A DNA stretch of 64,000 nucleotides from positions 8,060,001 to 8,124,000 of the forward strand of contig NZ_CP092497.1 in assembly GCF_022479115.1 (NCBI RefSeq). Direction: 5' to 3'. This document shows positions 51,557-60,820 of this stretch, piece after piece; position 1 is the first letter of the stretch, and each line of letters begins with the position of its first letter. This DNA is from Amycolatopsis sp. EV170708-02-1. Its GTDB lineage: Bacteria; Actinomycetota; Actinomycetes; Mycobacteriales; Pseudonocardiaceae. Made by a program: the position numbers and the translations under genes. The notes beneath the pieces are model-generated. The model was given only the letters and a program-made list of their open reading frames with translations, was not told the DNA's origin and searched no databases.

Positions 51557-51997
51557 TCATACTGCCGACAAAGCCTTCCCCAGTGCGTCGAGCCAGCTTC
51601 CGGTGCCCTGCTCGCGCCAGGCCGGTTCTTCGTGTCCGTCGAGGAAGGTGCCCTGCTCGATCAGCGTCAGCCTGGTTCCCTCGGCTTCGGCTTCGAGCAG
51701 CACCGTCGTGAGCGACACGGTCGCGAGGACGTCGTCGGTGGACAGGGTCGTGGCGTAGACGATCCGCTCGTCGTCGACGATGTCCTCGTAGCGCGAGTCG
51801 GCGATCAGCTTCCGGCCGTCACCGTTCGGACCCGTGGTGACCTCGCGGCCGCCGACGCGGAAGTCCAGGGAATGCTCACCGCCCGGCACGGTGAACCAGC
51901 CGGCTTTCGCGGCGGGATCGGCCCAGGCGGCGAAAACGCGTTCCGGCGGCACGGGGTAGACGCGCTCGAGGGTGAACGTGGCGTGTTTGACGGTCAT
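51557..51997 (-). CDS. SRPBCC/AHSA1 family protein
   Basis: 146 residues. RVYPVPPERVFAAWADPAAK followed by FTVPGGEHSLDFRVGGREVT and a closing HEEPAWREQGTGSWLDALGK is the standard START-like AHSA1 fold, a hydrophobic-cavity binding protein. Its ATG overlaps the ArsR stop (ATGA), the common ArsR-AHSA1 pair. Ligand unknown. Confidence 0.87.
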   Translation of the reverse strand: MTVKHATFTLERVYPVPPERVFAAWADPAAKAGWFTVPGGEHSLDFRVGGREVTTGPNGDGRKLIADSRYEDIVDDERIVYATTLSTDDVLATVSLTTVLLEAEAEGTRLTLIEQGTFLDGHEEPAWREQGTGSWLDALGKALSAV

Positions 51998-52338
51998 GAC
52001 CTGTTCCCTTCGTCGGAGTCCAGAAAGCCACCAAGGCGATCGAGCCGGTGTTCCCAGCCGGTGCGCTGCCCGCCGAGCCAGTCCTCGGCCATCCGCAGAC
52101 CGTCCGGTTCGAGATGACAGGTGCGGACACGCCCCGCCTTCTCCGACCGGACGAGCCCGCTCGCCTCCAGCACCTGGAGGTGCTGCATCACGGCGGGCAG
52201 CGACATCGACAGCGGCTGCGCGAGCTCCCCCACCGAGGCGGGCCCCCGGGTGAGGCGCTCGATCATTTCGCGGCGCGTCCCGTCGGAAAGCGCCTTGAAC
52301 ACCTGGTCCATCCGTTGGTTAGGCACATGCTTAACCAT
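51994..52338 (-). CDS. ArsR family HTH regulator
   Basis: 114 residues from the ATG at 52338 (MVKHVPNQRMDQVF). Winged HTH: VFKALSDGTRREMIERLTRG, ASVGELAQPLSMSLPAVMQH, LQVLEASGLVRSEKAGRVRT. No metal-binding Cys pair, so it is not a metal sensor. It probably represses itself and the AHSA1 gene through the inverted repeat just upstream. Confidence 0.87.
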   Translation of the reverse strand: MVKHVPNQRMDQVFKALSDGTRREMIERLTRGPASVGELAQPLSMSLPAVMQHLQVLEASGLVRSEKAGRVRTCHLEPDGLRMAEDWLGGQRTGWEHRLDRLGGFLDSDEGNRS

Positions 52339-52358
52339 GCACCCACTCCGAGCAATAG

Positions 52359-52376
52359 TCAAGTAAGTACTTAACT
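52359..52376. promoter_or_regulatory. Operator-like inverted repeat before arsR
   Basis: GTCAAGTAAGTACTTAAC is an 8-2-8 inverted repeat with one mismatch, 21 bases upstream of the arsR start and overlapping the 3' end of the YhhN gene. A good candidate autoregulatory site. Confidence 0.5.
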
Positions 52377-53069
52377 TTCCGCGGTCATGCCTTCGACGAG
52401 CAACCACTGCGACGCGAGATACGAGGTGAGCACGAAGGTTTCGAGGTTGGCCCGCGTCCGCTCACTGGTGACGAAGTTCCGGCGGATCAGGATCGCCAGA
52501 TCCGACGCGGAGAACAGCAGCGCGCCGGCGGCGATCCAGGTCCGGCGGTCACCCGACGGGATCACCATCCCGCCCGAGACCTTGGCCTTCGGCGCCAGCA
52601 CCGGGTCCGCCGCGAGGGTCGACGTCGTGCTCAGCAGGCCGCCGTAGACCGAGAGCACCGAAGAAACCGGAGACGGCTTCGGCAACGCCATCGCGACGGC
52701 GGCCGCGGCCCACGCCGCCAGCCGGGGTGGCGCGGTCGTCGCGCGCGGACGAGCTCCCCGGCGCCACAGCAGCGCGGAGTACAGCACCTGCATCACGCCG
52801 AACGAGGTCGCCCCCTTGATCAGCTCGCCGTCTTCGTCGGATCGGCCCATGAAATGATCGCCAGCCCCGGCCGCGATCAACGCGGCGACGAGCAGCCCCT
52901 TCTCCCCGGGCGCGAGCCCTCGCGCACGCGCGACCCGGGCGGCGAGCACCGGCACCGCCGCGGGTTTGGCCGCCAGCTGCAGCTTCCGATTGCCCGTCCT
53001 GGCGGAGTACACCGTGCCGATCGCGGCGGCGCCGAACAACACCCGTTCGGCGAACTTGAGAGCCTTCAC
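52371..53069 (-). CDS. YhhN/lysoplasmalogenase-like membrane protein
   Basis: 232 residues from the GTG at 53069 (GGAGG six bases before it). About seven hydrophobic helices with KGLLVAALIAAGAGDHFMG and IAAGALLFSASDLAILIR, the paired small-residue/Asp motifs of the YhhN/TMEM86 family that hydrolyses the vinyl ether of lysoplasmalogens in animals. Bacterial function unclear. An AACTTA-8-TAAGTT inverted repeat (53083-53102) lies in the promoter. Confidence 0.72.
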   Translation of the reverse strand: MKALKFAERVLFGAAAIGTVYSARTGNRKLQLAAKPAAVPVLAARVARARGLAPGEKGLLVAALIAAGAGDHFMGRSDEDGELIKGATSFGVMQVLYSALLWRRGARPRATTAPPRLAAWAAAAVAMALPKPSPVSSVLSVYGGLLSTTSTLAADPVLAPKAKVSGGMVIPSGDRRTWIAAGALLFSASDLAILIRRNFVTSERTRANLETFVLTSYLASQWLLVEGMTAES

Positions 53070-53082
53070 CAACCACCTCCGG

Positions 53083-53102
53083 AACTTATTTCTGGGTAAG
53101 TT
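53083..53102. promoter_or_regulatory. Inverted repeat upstream of the YhhN-like gene
   Basis: AACTTA and TAAGTT, exact complements separated by 8 bp, lie 14 bases before the GTG start at 53069. Similar half sites (AAGTA/TACTT) occur in the arsR operator, so the same regulator could act here; this is a guess. Confidence 0.35.
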
Positions 53103-53121
53103 ACCAGGAGGTCAGTCGAAT

Positions 53122-54105
53122 TCAGACGGCTTCGCGGAAGGTGTTCCGGTACGCGCTCGGCGAGACCCCCAGCGCCGCCTGCAGATGCTGGCGCAGCGAC
53201 GCGGCGGTCCCGAAACCCGCCTCGGCGGCGACCTTGTCCACCGGAAGGTCAGTCTCTTCGAGCAGCTGACGAGCCCTTTCGACCCGCTGCTGGGTCAGCC
53301 ACTGCAACGCCGAGATCCCGACCTCGTCGCGGAACCGCCGCGTGAACGTCCTCGTGCTCATCGCCTCTTTCGCCGCCAGCTCGCGCAGGGTCAGCGGCCG
53401 GTCGAGGTTCTCCAGCGCCCAGGCCCGCGCCGCGGCCGTGGAGGAAGACTGCGGCTCCGGCACCGGCCGCCGGATGAACTGCGCCTGCCCGCCCTCGCGA
53501 TGCGGCGAGACGACCGTTCCGCGCGCGACCTCGTTCGCGACCGCGGCACCGTGATCGCAGCGGATCATGTGCAGGCAGAGGTCGATCCCGGACGCGACGC
53601 CCGCGGCGGTCAGCACGTTCCCGTCGTCGGTGTAGAGCACGTTCGGGTCGAGGGCGACCTTCGGGAACTTCGCCTGGAAGTCCAGCGCCGAACGCCAGTG
53701 TGTGGTCGCCTTCCGGCCGTCGAGCAGGCCGGCCGCGGCGAGCACGAAGGCACCCGTGCAGATCGACGCGATCCTGGCGTCCGGGCGGATCAGCTCCAGC
53801 GCCCGCGCGAGCGGCTCCGTGAGGTCGTGCCCCGAAGGTTCGTATTCGGTGGACGACGCCGGGATGACGACGGTGTCGGCCTCGGCCAGCACTTCCGGCC
53901 CGCGCGCGACCGAAATGGTGACGTCGGCGTCGGTCCGGATCTGGCCGGGTTCCGGCGTGCAGGTGACGACTTCGTAGAGCGGCTCGCCCTCGGCCGACTT
54001 GGCCGTGCCGAACAGACGGGTGACGATGCCCAGCTCCATCACCAGCATGCCGTGCCGGACCAGCACGGCGACCCGATGGCGGCCGGGATGCGCGAAGAAG
54101 CCCAT
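53122..54105 (-). CDS. GlxA-type AraC regulator (DJ-1/PfpI domain + HTH)
   Basis: 327 residues from the ATG at 54105; a start at 54123 is possible. N-terminal DJ-1/PfpI-like domain (RVAVLVRHGMLVMELGIVTR, RIASICTGAFVLAAAGLLDG with the elbow Cys, THWRSALDFQAKFPKV) and C-terminal AraC double HTH (ENLDRPLTLRELAAKEAMST, RTFTRRFRDEVGISALQW, LPVDKVAAEAGFGTAASLRQ). Divergent from a quinone reductase gene 70 bp away, its likely target. Confidence 0.88.
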   Translation of the reverse strand: MGFFAHPGRHRVAVLVRHGMLVMELGIVTRLFGTAKSAEGEPLYEVVTCTPEPGQIRTDADVTISVARGPEVLAEADTVVIPASSTEYEPSGHDLTEPLARALELIRPDARIASICTGAFVLAAAGLLDGRKATTHWRSALDFQAKFPKVALDPNVLYTDDGNVLTAAGVASGIDLCLHMIRCDHGAAVANEVARGTVVSPHREGGQAQFIRRPVPEPQSSSTAAARAWALENLDRPLTLRELAAKEAMSTRTFTRRFRDEVGISALQWLTQQRVERARQLLEETDLPVDKVAAEAGFGTAASLRQHLQAALGVSPSAYRNTFREAV

Positions 54106-54175
54106 GGCTCGATTCTTGCACATGTTGTCCATCGGGCCACTCGTCTCGGCGGCCGGACCGCGCGACGGTGGAACC

Positions 54176-54946
54176 ATGAACGTGCTGTGGATCTTCGCCC
54201 ATCCGGAACCCCGTTCCCTCAGCGGCTCACTGCGCGACGAGGGGTTGCGCACCCTCCGCGCGCAGGGCGCCGACGTCCGGGAATCCGATCTGTACGCGAT
54301 GAAATGGAAGCCCGTCGTCGACGCCGACGACTTCGGCCGGGCCGCTTCCACCGAGCGGCTCATCGTCGGCTCGACGTCGAAGGACGCGTTCCGGACCGGC
54401 GAGCTCGGCGAGGACATCCGCGCCGAGCACGAAAAGCTCGCCTGGGCGGACACCGTGATCATCCAGTTCCCGTTGTGGTGGGCCGGACCGCCCTCGATCC
54501 TCAAGGGCTGGTTCGATCGCGTCTTCGTCAAGGGTTTCGCCTACGGCGTCCGGCGCCCCGACGGGCGGACGGCTCGCTACGGCGAAGGAGCACTGGCCGG
54601 GAAACGCGCCATGGTCGTGCTGACCGCGGGCGCGCCGGGGGCCACCATCGGACCGCGTGGCGTGAACGGCGAGATCGGCGACCTGCTGTTCCCGCTGCAG
54701 CACGGAACGCTGTGGTACGCGGGTATGTCCGTGCTGCCCCCGTTGACGATCTGCGGCGCCGACCGCGTTTCGCCCGAGCAGTACGAAGCCGCCGCGAAGT
54801 CGTTGCGCGAACGGCTGCGGACACTGTCCACACAGGACCCGATCCCGTTCCGTCACCAGAACGGCGGCGACTACGACGACGATCTGGTCCTGCGCGAAGA
54901 CCTGCTGCCGGGGCGGAGCGGGATCGGCGTCCACCTCGACATTTGA
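54176..54946 (+). CDS. NAD(P)H dehydrogenase (quinone), flavodoxin-like
   Basis: 256 residues from the ATG at 54176. VLWIFAHPEPRSLSGSLRDE, ADTVIIQFPLWWAGPPSILK and GWFDRVFVKGFAYG are the FMN- and substrate-binding signatures of the NQO1/MdaB family, two-electron quinone reductases. Start chosen because the longer frame overlaps the divergent araC gene. Probably controlled by that regulator. Confidence 0.9.
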   Translation: MNVLWIFAHPEPRSLSGSLRDEGLRTLRAQGADVRESDLYAMKWKPVVDADDFGRAASTERLIVGSTSKDAFRTGELGEDIRAEHEKLAWADTVIIQFPLWWAGPPSILKGWFDRVFVKGFAYGVRRPDGRTARYGEGALAGKRAMVVLTAGAPGATIGPRGVNGEIGDLLFPLQHGTLWYAGMSVLPPLTICGADRVSPEQYEAAAKSLRERLRTLSTQDPIPFRHQNGGDYDDDLVLREDLLPGRSGIGVHLDI

Positions 54947-54998
54947 CCGAGTATCACGACGCGGTTATATTTCCCTCAAGGCACATTAGGAGGTGACC

Positions 54999-55817
54999 GT
55001 GAACGCTCGCGCCCGGTTGGAAACCGTCGGAGAACGTCCGGCGCTGCGGATCGAACGCCGTCTCGCGCATCGGCCGGAACGCGTCTGGCGGGCGATCACC
55101 GAACCGTCGGAGCTCGCGAACTGGTTCCCCGCCGCGGTCACCGTCGACCTGCGGCCGGGCGGAGTCATCGAGTTCACCTTCGAAGGCGAAGAGACGCCGA
55201 CAGCGGGCGAAGTCCTCGAAGCCGATGAACCCCGCGTCTTCGCGTTCAGCTGGAACGACGACGTGCTGCGCTGGGAGATCGTCCCCGACGGCGAGGGCAG
55301 CCGTCTGCTGTTCACGCATACCTTCGGCCGGGGTGAACCGGCCATCGCGCGGATCGCCGCCGGTCGCACGGCCGCCGGCTGGGACAGCTGCCTCGTCGCG
55401 CTCGTCGCGTCGCTCGACGGCGAGGAGCACGAACCGCCGCGGGACTGGGTCGGCCCGATCGAGGCCTACACCGAGGAATTCGGGCTCGCCGAGGGTGAGG
55501 TACTGGAAACCGGCGACGGCAAGGTGATCCGCTTCCGCCGCGATCTGATCTGGAAACCGCTCGACGAGGTCTGGGCACTTCTCACCCCCGAAACGGTCAC
55601 GGGAACGGTCATCCGCGAAGAACCGCCGCGGCTGCTGGAGATCGGCCTGCCGCGAGGCGGCGTCGTCCGCTGGGAGTTCAGCCACTCCGAACTCGACGGC
55701 ACCATGGTCGAGCTGACCCAGACCGTCCCCGCCGGACAGGACGACGTCGTGCCCGAAGCGCTGCGAAGCTGGCGAGAGAAGCTGAAGGAGTTCTTCGCGG
55801 CGGCTCACCGGAGCTGA
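54999..55817 (+). CDS. SRPBCC/AHSA1 protein with two START-like domains
   Basis: 272 residues. The GTG at 54999 sits five bases after a perfect AGGAGG. The first domain (IERRLAHRPERVWRAITEPS, ELANWFPAAVTVDLRPGG) is a normal AHSA1 module; the second (IRFRRDLIWKPLDEVWALLT through LRSWREKLKEFFAAAHR) repeats the fold. Double modules of this kind bind hydrophobic ligands; function unknown. Confidence 0.84.
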   Translation: MNARARLETVGERPALRIERRLAHRPERVWRAITEPSELANWFPAAVTVDLRPGGVIEFTFEGEETPTAGEVLEADEPRVFAFSWNDDVLRWEIVPDGEGSRLLFTHTFGRGEPAIARIAAGRTAAGWDSCLVALVASLDGEEHEPPRDWVGPIEAYTEEFGLAEGEVLETGDGKVIRFRRDLIWKPLDEVWALLTPETVTGTVIREEPPRLLEIGLPRGGVVRWEFSHSELDGTMVELTQTVPAGQDDVVPEALRSWREKLKEFFAAAHRS

Positions 55818-55885
55818 TCTCCACCCTGGGGATGACCTCCACCGGACGGACGCGGAAGCGTCGTCCGTCCGGATAAGTTCGCCGT

Positions 55886-57037
55886 ATGAAACAGCCGTCG
55901 GCGCTCTCCCAGCGGGTGGCGTACACGATCGACGCGCTCCTCGCGCTGGTGCTCGTCGTGGCCGTCGGCGGGAACCTCGCCGCGCGGACCTGGACGTTCC
56001 TCGTCGCCATCCCGATGTGGCTCGCCTGGGCGACGGTCGCCGCCAGCGGGGTCGCAATCGCGCTGCGGCGTCACCGCCCCTTGGTCGCCTACGGCCTCGG
56101 CCTCGGCAGCCTGGTCCCGGCGCTGCTCGCCGGCAACGGGCTGGGCCCGGCCGCGCTGCTGGCCACCGCGTGCGCCCTGTACACCGTGGCGCTGGAACAC
56201 CCGCGCGCCCGCTCGCTGATCGCGATGGGCCTCGGCCTGGTCGTCGTCATGATCTTCGAACTGCTGCGGCTCGGGCCGAACACGATCGCCTCGACGGCCT
56301 TCGCGGGCGGCGGGGTCGCGGGCTCGTGGGCGCTGGGCTGGATGACGCGGCAACGACGCGCGAACCTGGCCCAGCTCGCCGAAACCCAGGCCGATCAGGC
56401 GGTTTCCGACGAGCGGCTGCGCATCGCGCGCGAGATGCACGACGTCGTCGCGCACAGCATGAGCCTGATCGCGGTCAAGGCGGCCGTCGGCAACCATGTC
56501 GCGGCGGAACAGCCCGAAGAAGCACGCGAAGCGTTGCGGGTCATCGAACTCACCAGCCGCGAGACCCTCGTCGAACTCCGGCGGATGCTCGGCGTCCTCC
56601 GTTCCGGTGACGGGACGCCCGAGGCCGCGCTCGGGCCCGCGCCGAAACTCGCCGACCTGCGGGCCCTCGCCGAACGCGCCGGACAGGCCGGGGTGCGGGT
56701 CGAGCTGACCGGCGAGGCCGTGGACGACCTGCCCGAAGGCGTCGCGCTCTCGGTCTACCGCATCACCCAGGAGGCGGTGACCAACGTCGTGAAGCACGCG
56801 GGACCGTCCGCGTGCCGGGTCACGATCACCGAAGGCCCCGGAGAGGTCAGCGTCGAAATCGTCGACGACGGGCGCGGCGAAGGCTCGCCGCCCGCGGTGG
56901 GCGGGCACGGTTTGATCGGCATGCGCGAACGCGTCGCCGTCTACGGTGGTGACTTCGAGGCGGGCCCGCTGCCCGCCGGGGGATTCCGGGTGTTCGCGCG
57001 GCTTCCGTACGCCGCCAAGGAAGTGGGGACACGATGA
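55886..57037 (+). CDS. NarX-type sensor histidine kinase
   Basis: 383 residues. Four to five membrane helices in the first 150 residues without an obvious outside domain, so the signal may be sensed in the membrane. HisKA_3 motif RIAREMHDVVAHSMSLIAV (phospho-His), HATPase with VYRITQEAVTNVVKHAG, EIVDDGRGEG and GGHGLIGMRERVAVYGG. Its stop overlaps the start of the response regulator (ATGA), giving a tight two-component pair. Confidence 0.92.
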   Translation: MKQPSALSQRVAYTIDALLALVLVVAVGGNLAARTWTFLVAIPMWLAWATVAASGVAIALRRHRPLVAYGLGLGSLVPALLAGNGLGPAALLATACALYTVALEHPRARSLIAMGLGLVVVMIFELLRLGPNTIASTAFAGGGVAGSWALGWMTRQRRANLAQLAETQADQAVSDERLRIAREMHDVVAHSMSLIAVKAAVGNHVAAEQPEEAREALRVIELTSRETLVELRRMLGVLRSGDGTPEAALGPAPKLADLRALAERAGQAGVRVELTGEAVDDLPEGVALSVYRITQEAVTNVVKHAGPSACRVTITEGPGEVSVEIVDDGRGEGSPPAVGGHGLIGMRERVAVYGGDFEAGPLPAGGFRVFARLPYAAKEVGTR

Positions 57038-57699
57038 TCCGCGTACTGATCGCCGACGACCAGGCGTTGCTGCGCGGCAGCTTCCGCGTGCTCGTCGACA
57101 GCGCGCCGGACCTCGAAGTCGTCGGGGAGGCGAGCGACGGCGCGGAAGCCGCGGAACTCGCCGAGAAGGAGCGCCCCGACGTCGTGCTGATGGACGTCCG
57201 CATGCCGGAGCTGGACGGGATCGAAGCCACCCGGCGGATCTGCGCGTCGCCCGCCACCGAAGGCGTCCACGTGCTGATGCTGACGACCTTCGACCTCGAC
57301 GCCTACGTCTATTCGGCCCTGCGCGCGGGCGCGAGCGGGTTCCTGCTGAAGGACACCCCGCCCGCCGAGCTGCTGACCGCCATCCGCGTCGTCGCGGCGG
57401 GCGAAGGACTTCTCGCCCCTTCGATCACGCGAAGGCTCATCGCGGAATTCGCCCGGCTGCCCGAACCCGGGCAGCGCGTCGCGGCCTCGCTGGACAACAT
57501 CACCACGCGCGAACGCGAGGTGCTGAGCCTGATCGCGCGCGGCCTGTCGAACGACGAGATCGCCGGAACCCTGCACCTCGGGCTGGCGACGGTGAAGACG
57601 CATATCGGCCACCTCCTGCACAAACTCGCGGCGCGGGACCGGGCGCAGCTGGTGATCGCGGCGTACGAATCCGGGCTGGTGCGCGCCTCCGTCCAGTGA
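57034..57699 (+). CDS. NarL/LuxR-type response regulator
   Basis: 221 residues. Receiver IRVLIADDQALLRGSFRVLV, VVLMDVRMPELDGIEATRRI (phospho-Asp), VLMLTTFDLDAYVYSAL, GFLLKDTPPAELL; LuxR HTH TTREREVLSLIARGLSNDEI and LHLGLATVKTHIGHLLHKL. Partner of the overlapping kinase. This is the common DesR/LiaR-like layout of actinomycetes; target genes unknown. Confidence 0.92.
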   Translation: MIRVLIADDQALLRGSFRVLVDSAPDLEVVGEASDGAEAAELAEKERPDVVLMDVRMPELDGIEATRRICASPATEGVHVLMLTTFDLDAYVYSALRAGASGFLLKDTPPAELLTAIRVVAAGEGLLAPSITRRLIAEFARLPEPGQRVAASLDNITTREREVLSLIARGLSNDEIAGTLHLGLATVKTHIGHLLHKLAARDRAQLVIAAYESGLVRASVQ

Positions 57700-57710
57700 C
57701 GTCCACCCGC

Positions 57711-57778
57711 TCACGTGTGTCGTCCGTCCAGTCACGCGTGTCGTCCGTCGGATCACATGTGCCGTCCAGTCACGCGAC
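57711..57778. repeat. Degenerate 21-bp tandem repeat
   Basis: Units begin TCACGTGTGTCGTCCG (57711), TCACGCGTGTCGTCCG (57732), then a shortened TCACATGTGCCGTCC (57753) and TCACGCGAC (57770). The repeat fills part of the 176-bp gap between the response regulator and accD5. No hairpin or coding content. Confidence 0.7.
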
Positions 57779-57875
57779 ACCCCACACCGGCCCTGCCCCC
57801 AAGAGGACGGGTCCGCCGGACGACGTTGCCTACGCCACACGCGAAGTGACCGTCGAGTAGCTAGGCTGCGGTTTC

Positions 57876-59513
57876 ATGAGCAGTGCGACGGAGCCGCTCG
57901 GGACGCCGCCCGAGGACGAACCGGACATCCACACGACGGCCGGCAAGCTGGCCGACCTGTACCGCCGGTATGACGAGGCGGTGCACGCGGGTTCCGCGAG
58001 GGCGGTGGAGAAACAGCACGCCAAGGGCAAGAAGACCGCTCGCGAGCGCATCGACCTGCTGCTGGACGAGGGCTCCTTCGTCGAGCTCGACGAGCTGGCG
58101 AAGCACCGCTCGGTCAACTTCGGCCAGGAGAAGAACCGGCCTTACGGCGACGGCGTAGTCACCGGCTACGGCACCGTCGACGGCCGTCCGGTGTGCGTGT
58201 TCAGCCAGGACGTCACGGTCTTCGGCGGTTCACTCGGTGAGGTGTACGGCGAGAAGATCGTCAAGGTGATGGACCTGGCGATCAAGACCGGCCGCCCGAT
58301 CATCGGCATCAACGAGGGCGGCGGCGCGCGCATCCAGGAAGGCGTCGTCTCGCTCGGGCTGTACGGCGAGATCTTCAACCGCAACGTCAAGGCGTCCGGC
58401 GTCATCCCGCAGATCTCGCTGATCATGGGCGCCAACGCGGGCGGGCACGTCTACTCCCCCGCGCTGACCGACTTCGTGGTGATGGTCGACAAGACCTCGC
58501 ATATGTTCATCACCGGCCCCGACGTCGTGAAGACCGTGACCGGCGAAGAGGTCTCCTTCGAGGAGCTCGGCGGCGGGCGCACGCACAACACCCGTTCGGG
58601 TGTCGCGCACTACCTCGGTTCCGACGACGAGGACGCCATCGCCTACGTGAAGGAACTGCTCGCGTTCCTCCCGGCGAACAACCTGTCCGAGGCGCCGCTG
58701 TTCGAGACCGACTCGGCGCCGGGAGGGTTCTTCGACGACGTCACCGACACCGACCGCGAACTCGACACGCTGATCCCGGACTCGCCGAACCAGCCGTACG
58801 ACATGCACGAGGTCATCACCCGCGTCGTCGACGACGGTGACTTCCTCGAGGTGCACGAGCTGTTCGCGCCCAACATCCTGGTCGGTTTCGGCCGGGTGGA
58901 CGGGCGCAGCGTCGGCATCGTGGCGAACCAGCCCACCCAGTTCGCCGGCTGCCTCGACATCGACGCCTCCGAGAAGGCCGCGCGGTTCGTGCGCACCTGC
59001 GACGCGTTCAACATCCCGGTGCTGACCTTCGTCGACGTCCCCGGCTTCCTTCCCGGCACCGACCAGGAATGGAACGGCATCATCCGGCGCGGCGCGAAGC
59101 TGATCTACGCCTACGCCGAAGCGACCGTCCCGCTCGTCACCGTCATCACCCGCAAGGCGTATGGCGGCGCGTACGACGTCATGGGGTCGAAGCACCTCGG
59201 CGCGGACATCAACCTCGCCTGGCCGACGGCGCAGGTCGCGGTCATGGGCGCGCAGGGCGCGGCGAACATCGTGCACCGCAAGACGCTCGCCGCGGCCGCC
59301 GCCGACGGCAAGGACGTCGACGCGCTGCGGGCCGAGCTGATCCAGGAGTACGAGGACACCCTCCTGAACCCGTACGCGGCGGCCGAGCGCGGCTACGTCG
59401 ACTCGGTGATCGTGCCCGCGCACACCCGCGGCCACGTCGCGAAGGCGCTCTCGCTGCTCCAGGGCAAGCGAGAGTCGCTGCCGCCCAAGAAGCACGGGAA
59501 CATCCCGCTGTGA
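57876..59513 (+). CDS. accD5: Acyl-CoA carboxylase beta subunit (AccD5-type, propionyl-CoA carboxylase)
   Basis: 545 residues, carboxyltransferase. [60 protein letters not shown] (acyl-CoA site) and the C-terminal [20 protein letters not shown] (carboxybiotin site) are diagnostic. It uses a biotinylated alpha subunit encoded elsewhere to make methylmalonyl-CoA or malonyl-CoA. The epsilon gene overlaps by 4 bp; birA lies upstream in the window, as in mycobacteria. Confidence 0.93.
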   Translation: MSSATEPLGTPPEDEPDIHTTAGKLADLYRRYDEAVHAGSARAVEKQHAKGKKTARERIDLLLDEGSFVELDELAKHRSVNFGQEKNRPYGDGVVTGYGTVDGRPVCVFSQDVTVFGGSLGEVYGEKIVKVMDLAIKTGRPIIGINEGGGARIQEGVVSLGLYGEIFNRNVKASGVIPQISLIMGANAGGHVYSPALTDFVVMVDKTSHMFITGPDVVKTVTGEEVSFEELGGGRTHNTRSGVAHYLGSDDEDAIAYVKELLAFLPANNLSEAPLFETDSAPGGFFDDVTDTDRELDTLIPDSPNQPYDMHEVITRVVDDGDFLEVHELFAPNILVGFGRVDGRSVGIVANQPTQFAGCLDIDASEKAARFVRTCDAFNIPVLTFVDVPGFLPGTDQEWNGIIRRGAKLIYAYAEATVPLVTVITRKAYGGAYDVMGSKHLGADINLAWPTAQVAVMGAQGAANIVHRKTLAAAAADGKDVDALRAELIQEYEDTLLNPYAAAERGYVDSVIVPAHTRGHVAKALSLLQGKRESLPPKKHGNIPL

Positions 59514-59728
59514 CCGCGCCCGAAACCCCGCTGCTGCGCGTCGTCCGGGGCAACCCGGACGACGCCGAGCTCGCCGCGCTGACCGCCGTCGTCGCGGCGG
59601 CGGCCGGTGCGCGGGCGCCGGAACCGGCGCCGAAACGGGATTCGTGGTGGGCGGACAAGGCTTCGCTCGTGCGGGCCCCGCTCGCTCCCGGAGAGGGTGC
59701 CTGGCGGGCGTCGGCGCTTCCTCGCTGA
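59510..59728 (+). CDS. accE5: Acyl-CoA carboxylase epsilon subunit
   Basis: 72 residues from a GTG overlapping the accD5 stop. [20 protein letters not shown] is the conserved epsilon start, and [20 protein letters not shown] with a final WRASALPR the usual ending. In actinomycetes this small helical subunit stabilises the alpha-beta complex and raises activity. Clear from position and both motifs. Confidence 0.9.
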   Translation: MTAPETPLLRVVRGNPDDAELAALTAVVAAAAGARAPEPAPKRDSWWADKASLVRAPLAPGEGAWRASALPR

Positions 59729-59789
59729 GGCGGGCCCGGCGGGCTATCGTGACAGTCCTGCCGACCGCGATCGCCTCAGAAAGCCGTGC

Positions 59790-60623
59790 GTGACGAACCA
59801 GGACCACCTCTCCACCGAGTTGCGCCGTCTGCGCAAAGCCGCCGGGCTGTCCGGTACCGAAGCGGCGAGGCTGACCGGCCTCAGTCAGTCGAAGGTGTCG
59901 CGCGTCGAGACCGGCGCCTTCATGCCGACCGAGGACCAGGTCGTCGCGCTGTGCCGCGTCTATCGCGCCCCCGCGAAGGTCCGGCGGGAGCTGGTCGCGA
60001 TCACCCGGGACCTTCGTGAGGAGGCGTCGTCCGCCCGCGTCGTCTTTCAGCGCGGTGCCTGGCGGATGCAGCAGCGCATCGGCAAGATCGAGACGGCGTC
60101 CGCCCGCATCCGGGGGTTCCAGCCGACCATCGTGTTCGGCCTGCTCCAGACCCGCGACTACACCACCGCGCTGTTCGGCGACGCGCTGCCGGAGGACGAA
60201 CGCGACCAGACGGTCGAGGCCCGGATGGAGCGCCAGCGGATCCTCGACTCGAATCGCGAGTTCCATTTCGTGCTCACCGAAGGCGCCCTGCGCTGGAACA
60301 TGGGCGGCGCGGCGACCATGCTGGCCCAGCTCGGCCACCTCGTCGAGGTCTCCCGCCGCGATCGGGTGCGGCTGGGCGTGATCCCGTGGACCACCCCGGT
60401 CGCGGTCCCCGTCCTCCACGGTTTCGACATCTACGACTCGCGCGCCGTACTCCTCGGGACGCAGACGGCCACCGCCCTCGTCACGGACGAACGCGAAGTC
60501 GCCGACTACGAAAAGAACTTCGCCGAGGTCGAGCGCTACGCCACCTACGGCGACATCGCCTGCGGGCATCTGATGCGGATCGCCGCCGACTACCGACAGC
60601 TCGCGGCCGGATCATTTCGGTGA
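59790..60623 (+). CDS. XRE-type HTH regulator with DUF5753 (Scr1-like)
   Basis: 277 residues from the GTG at 59790. HTH: STELRRLRKAAGLSGTEAAR, LTGLSQSKVSRVETGAFMPT. The C-terminal ~180 residues are DUF5753 (QRIGKIETASARIRGFQPTI, VFGLLQTRDYTTALFGDALP, FVLTEGALRWNMGG). In Streptomyces such regulators are paired with a DUF397 protein that acts as antagonist. That partner follows here with a palindromic operator between. Confidence 0.88.
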   Translation: MTNQDHLSTELRRLRKAAGLSGTEAARLTGLSQSKVSRVETGAFMPTEDQVVALCRVYRAPAKVRRELVAITRDLREEASSARVVFQRGAWRMQQRIGKIETASARIRGFQPTIVFGLLQTRDYTTALFGDALPEDERDQTVEARMERQRILDSNREFHFVLTEGALRWNMGGAATMLAQLGHLVEVSRRDRVRLGVIPWTTPVAVPVLHGFDIYDSRAVLLGTQTATALVTDEREVADYEKNFAEVERYATYGDIACGHLMRIAADYRQLAAGSFR

Positions 60624-60641
60624 CCTAAGACCCTTTGCCTT

Positions 60642-60660
60642 ATGCACTCCGAGAGTGCAT
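60642..60660. promoter_or_regulatory. Palindromic operator ATGCACTC-CGA-GAGTGCAT
   Basis: A perfect 8-3-8 inverted repeat 18 bases after the HTH gene's stop and 160 bases before the DUF397 gene, followed by a TAAAGC -10-like box. It is the best candidate target for the upstream DUF5753 regulator. Confidence 0.6.
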
Positions 60661-60820
60661 CGTGTGTAAAGCAGCTGTCGGTGAAGGTCCCTTTCCGTGC
60701 GCCGAACGCGATCATCGGAGCCGCTCACCGACCGATCGGCACAGATCACCCGATCTCGCCAACCTTGCTGCCGCGCAACCCGTCTACTTGCCGAAACAGT
60801 CACTGGGGAAAGGCACTCCT

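Noticed and set aside
57711..57778. CRISPR-like array
   Set aside because: Repeats are adjacent without spacers and decay in sequence; no cas genes nearby.
58230..60569. 779-codon minus-strand frame across accD5 and the HTH gene
   Set aside because: It spans two clear plus-strand genes and has low-complexity shadow composition with no motif.
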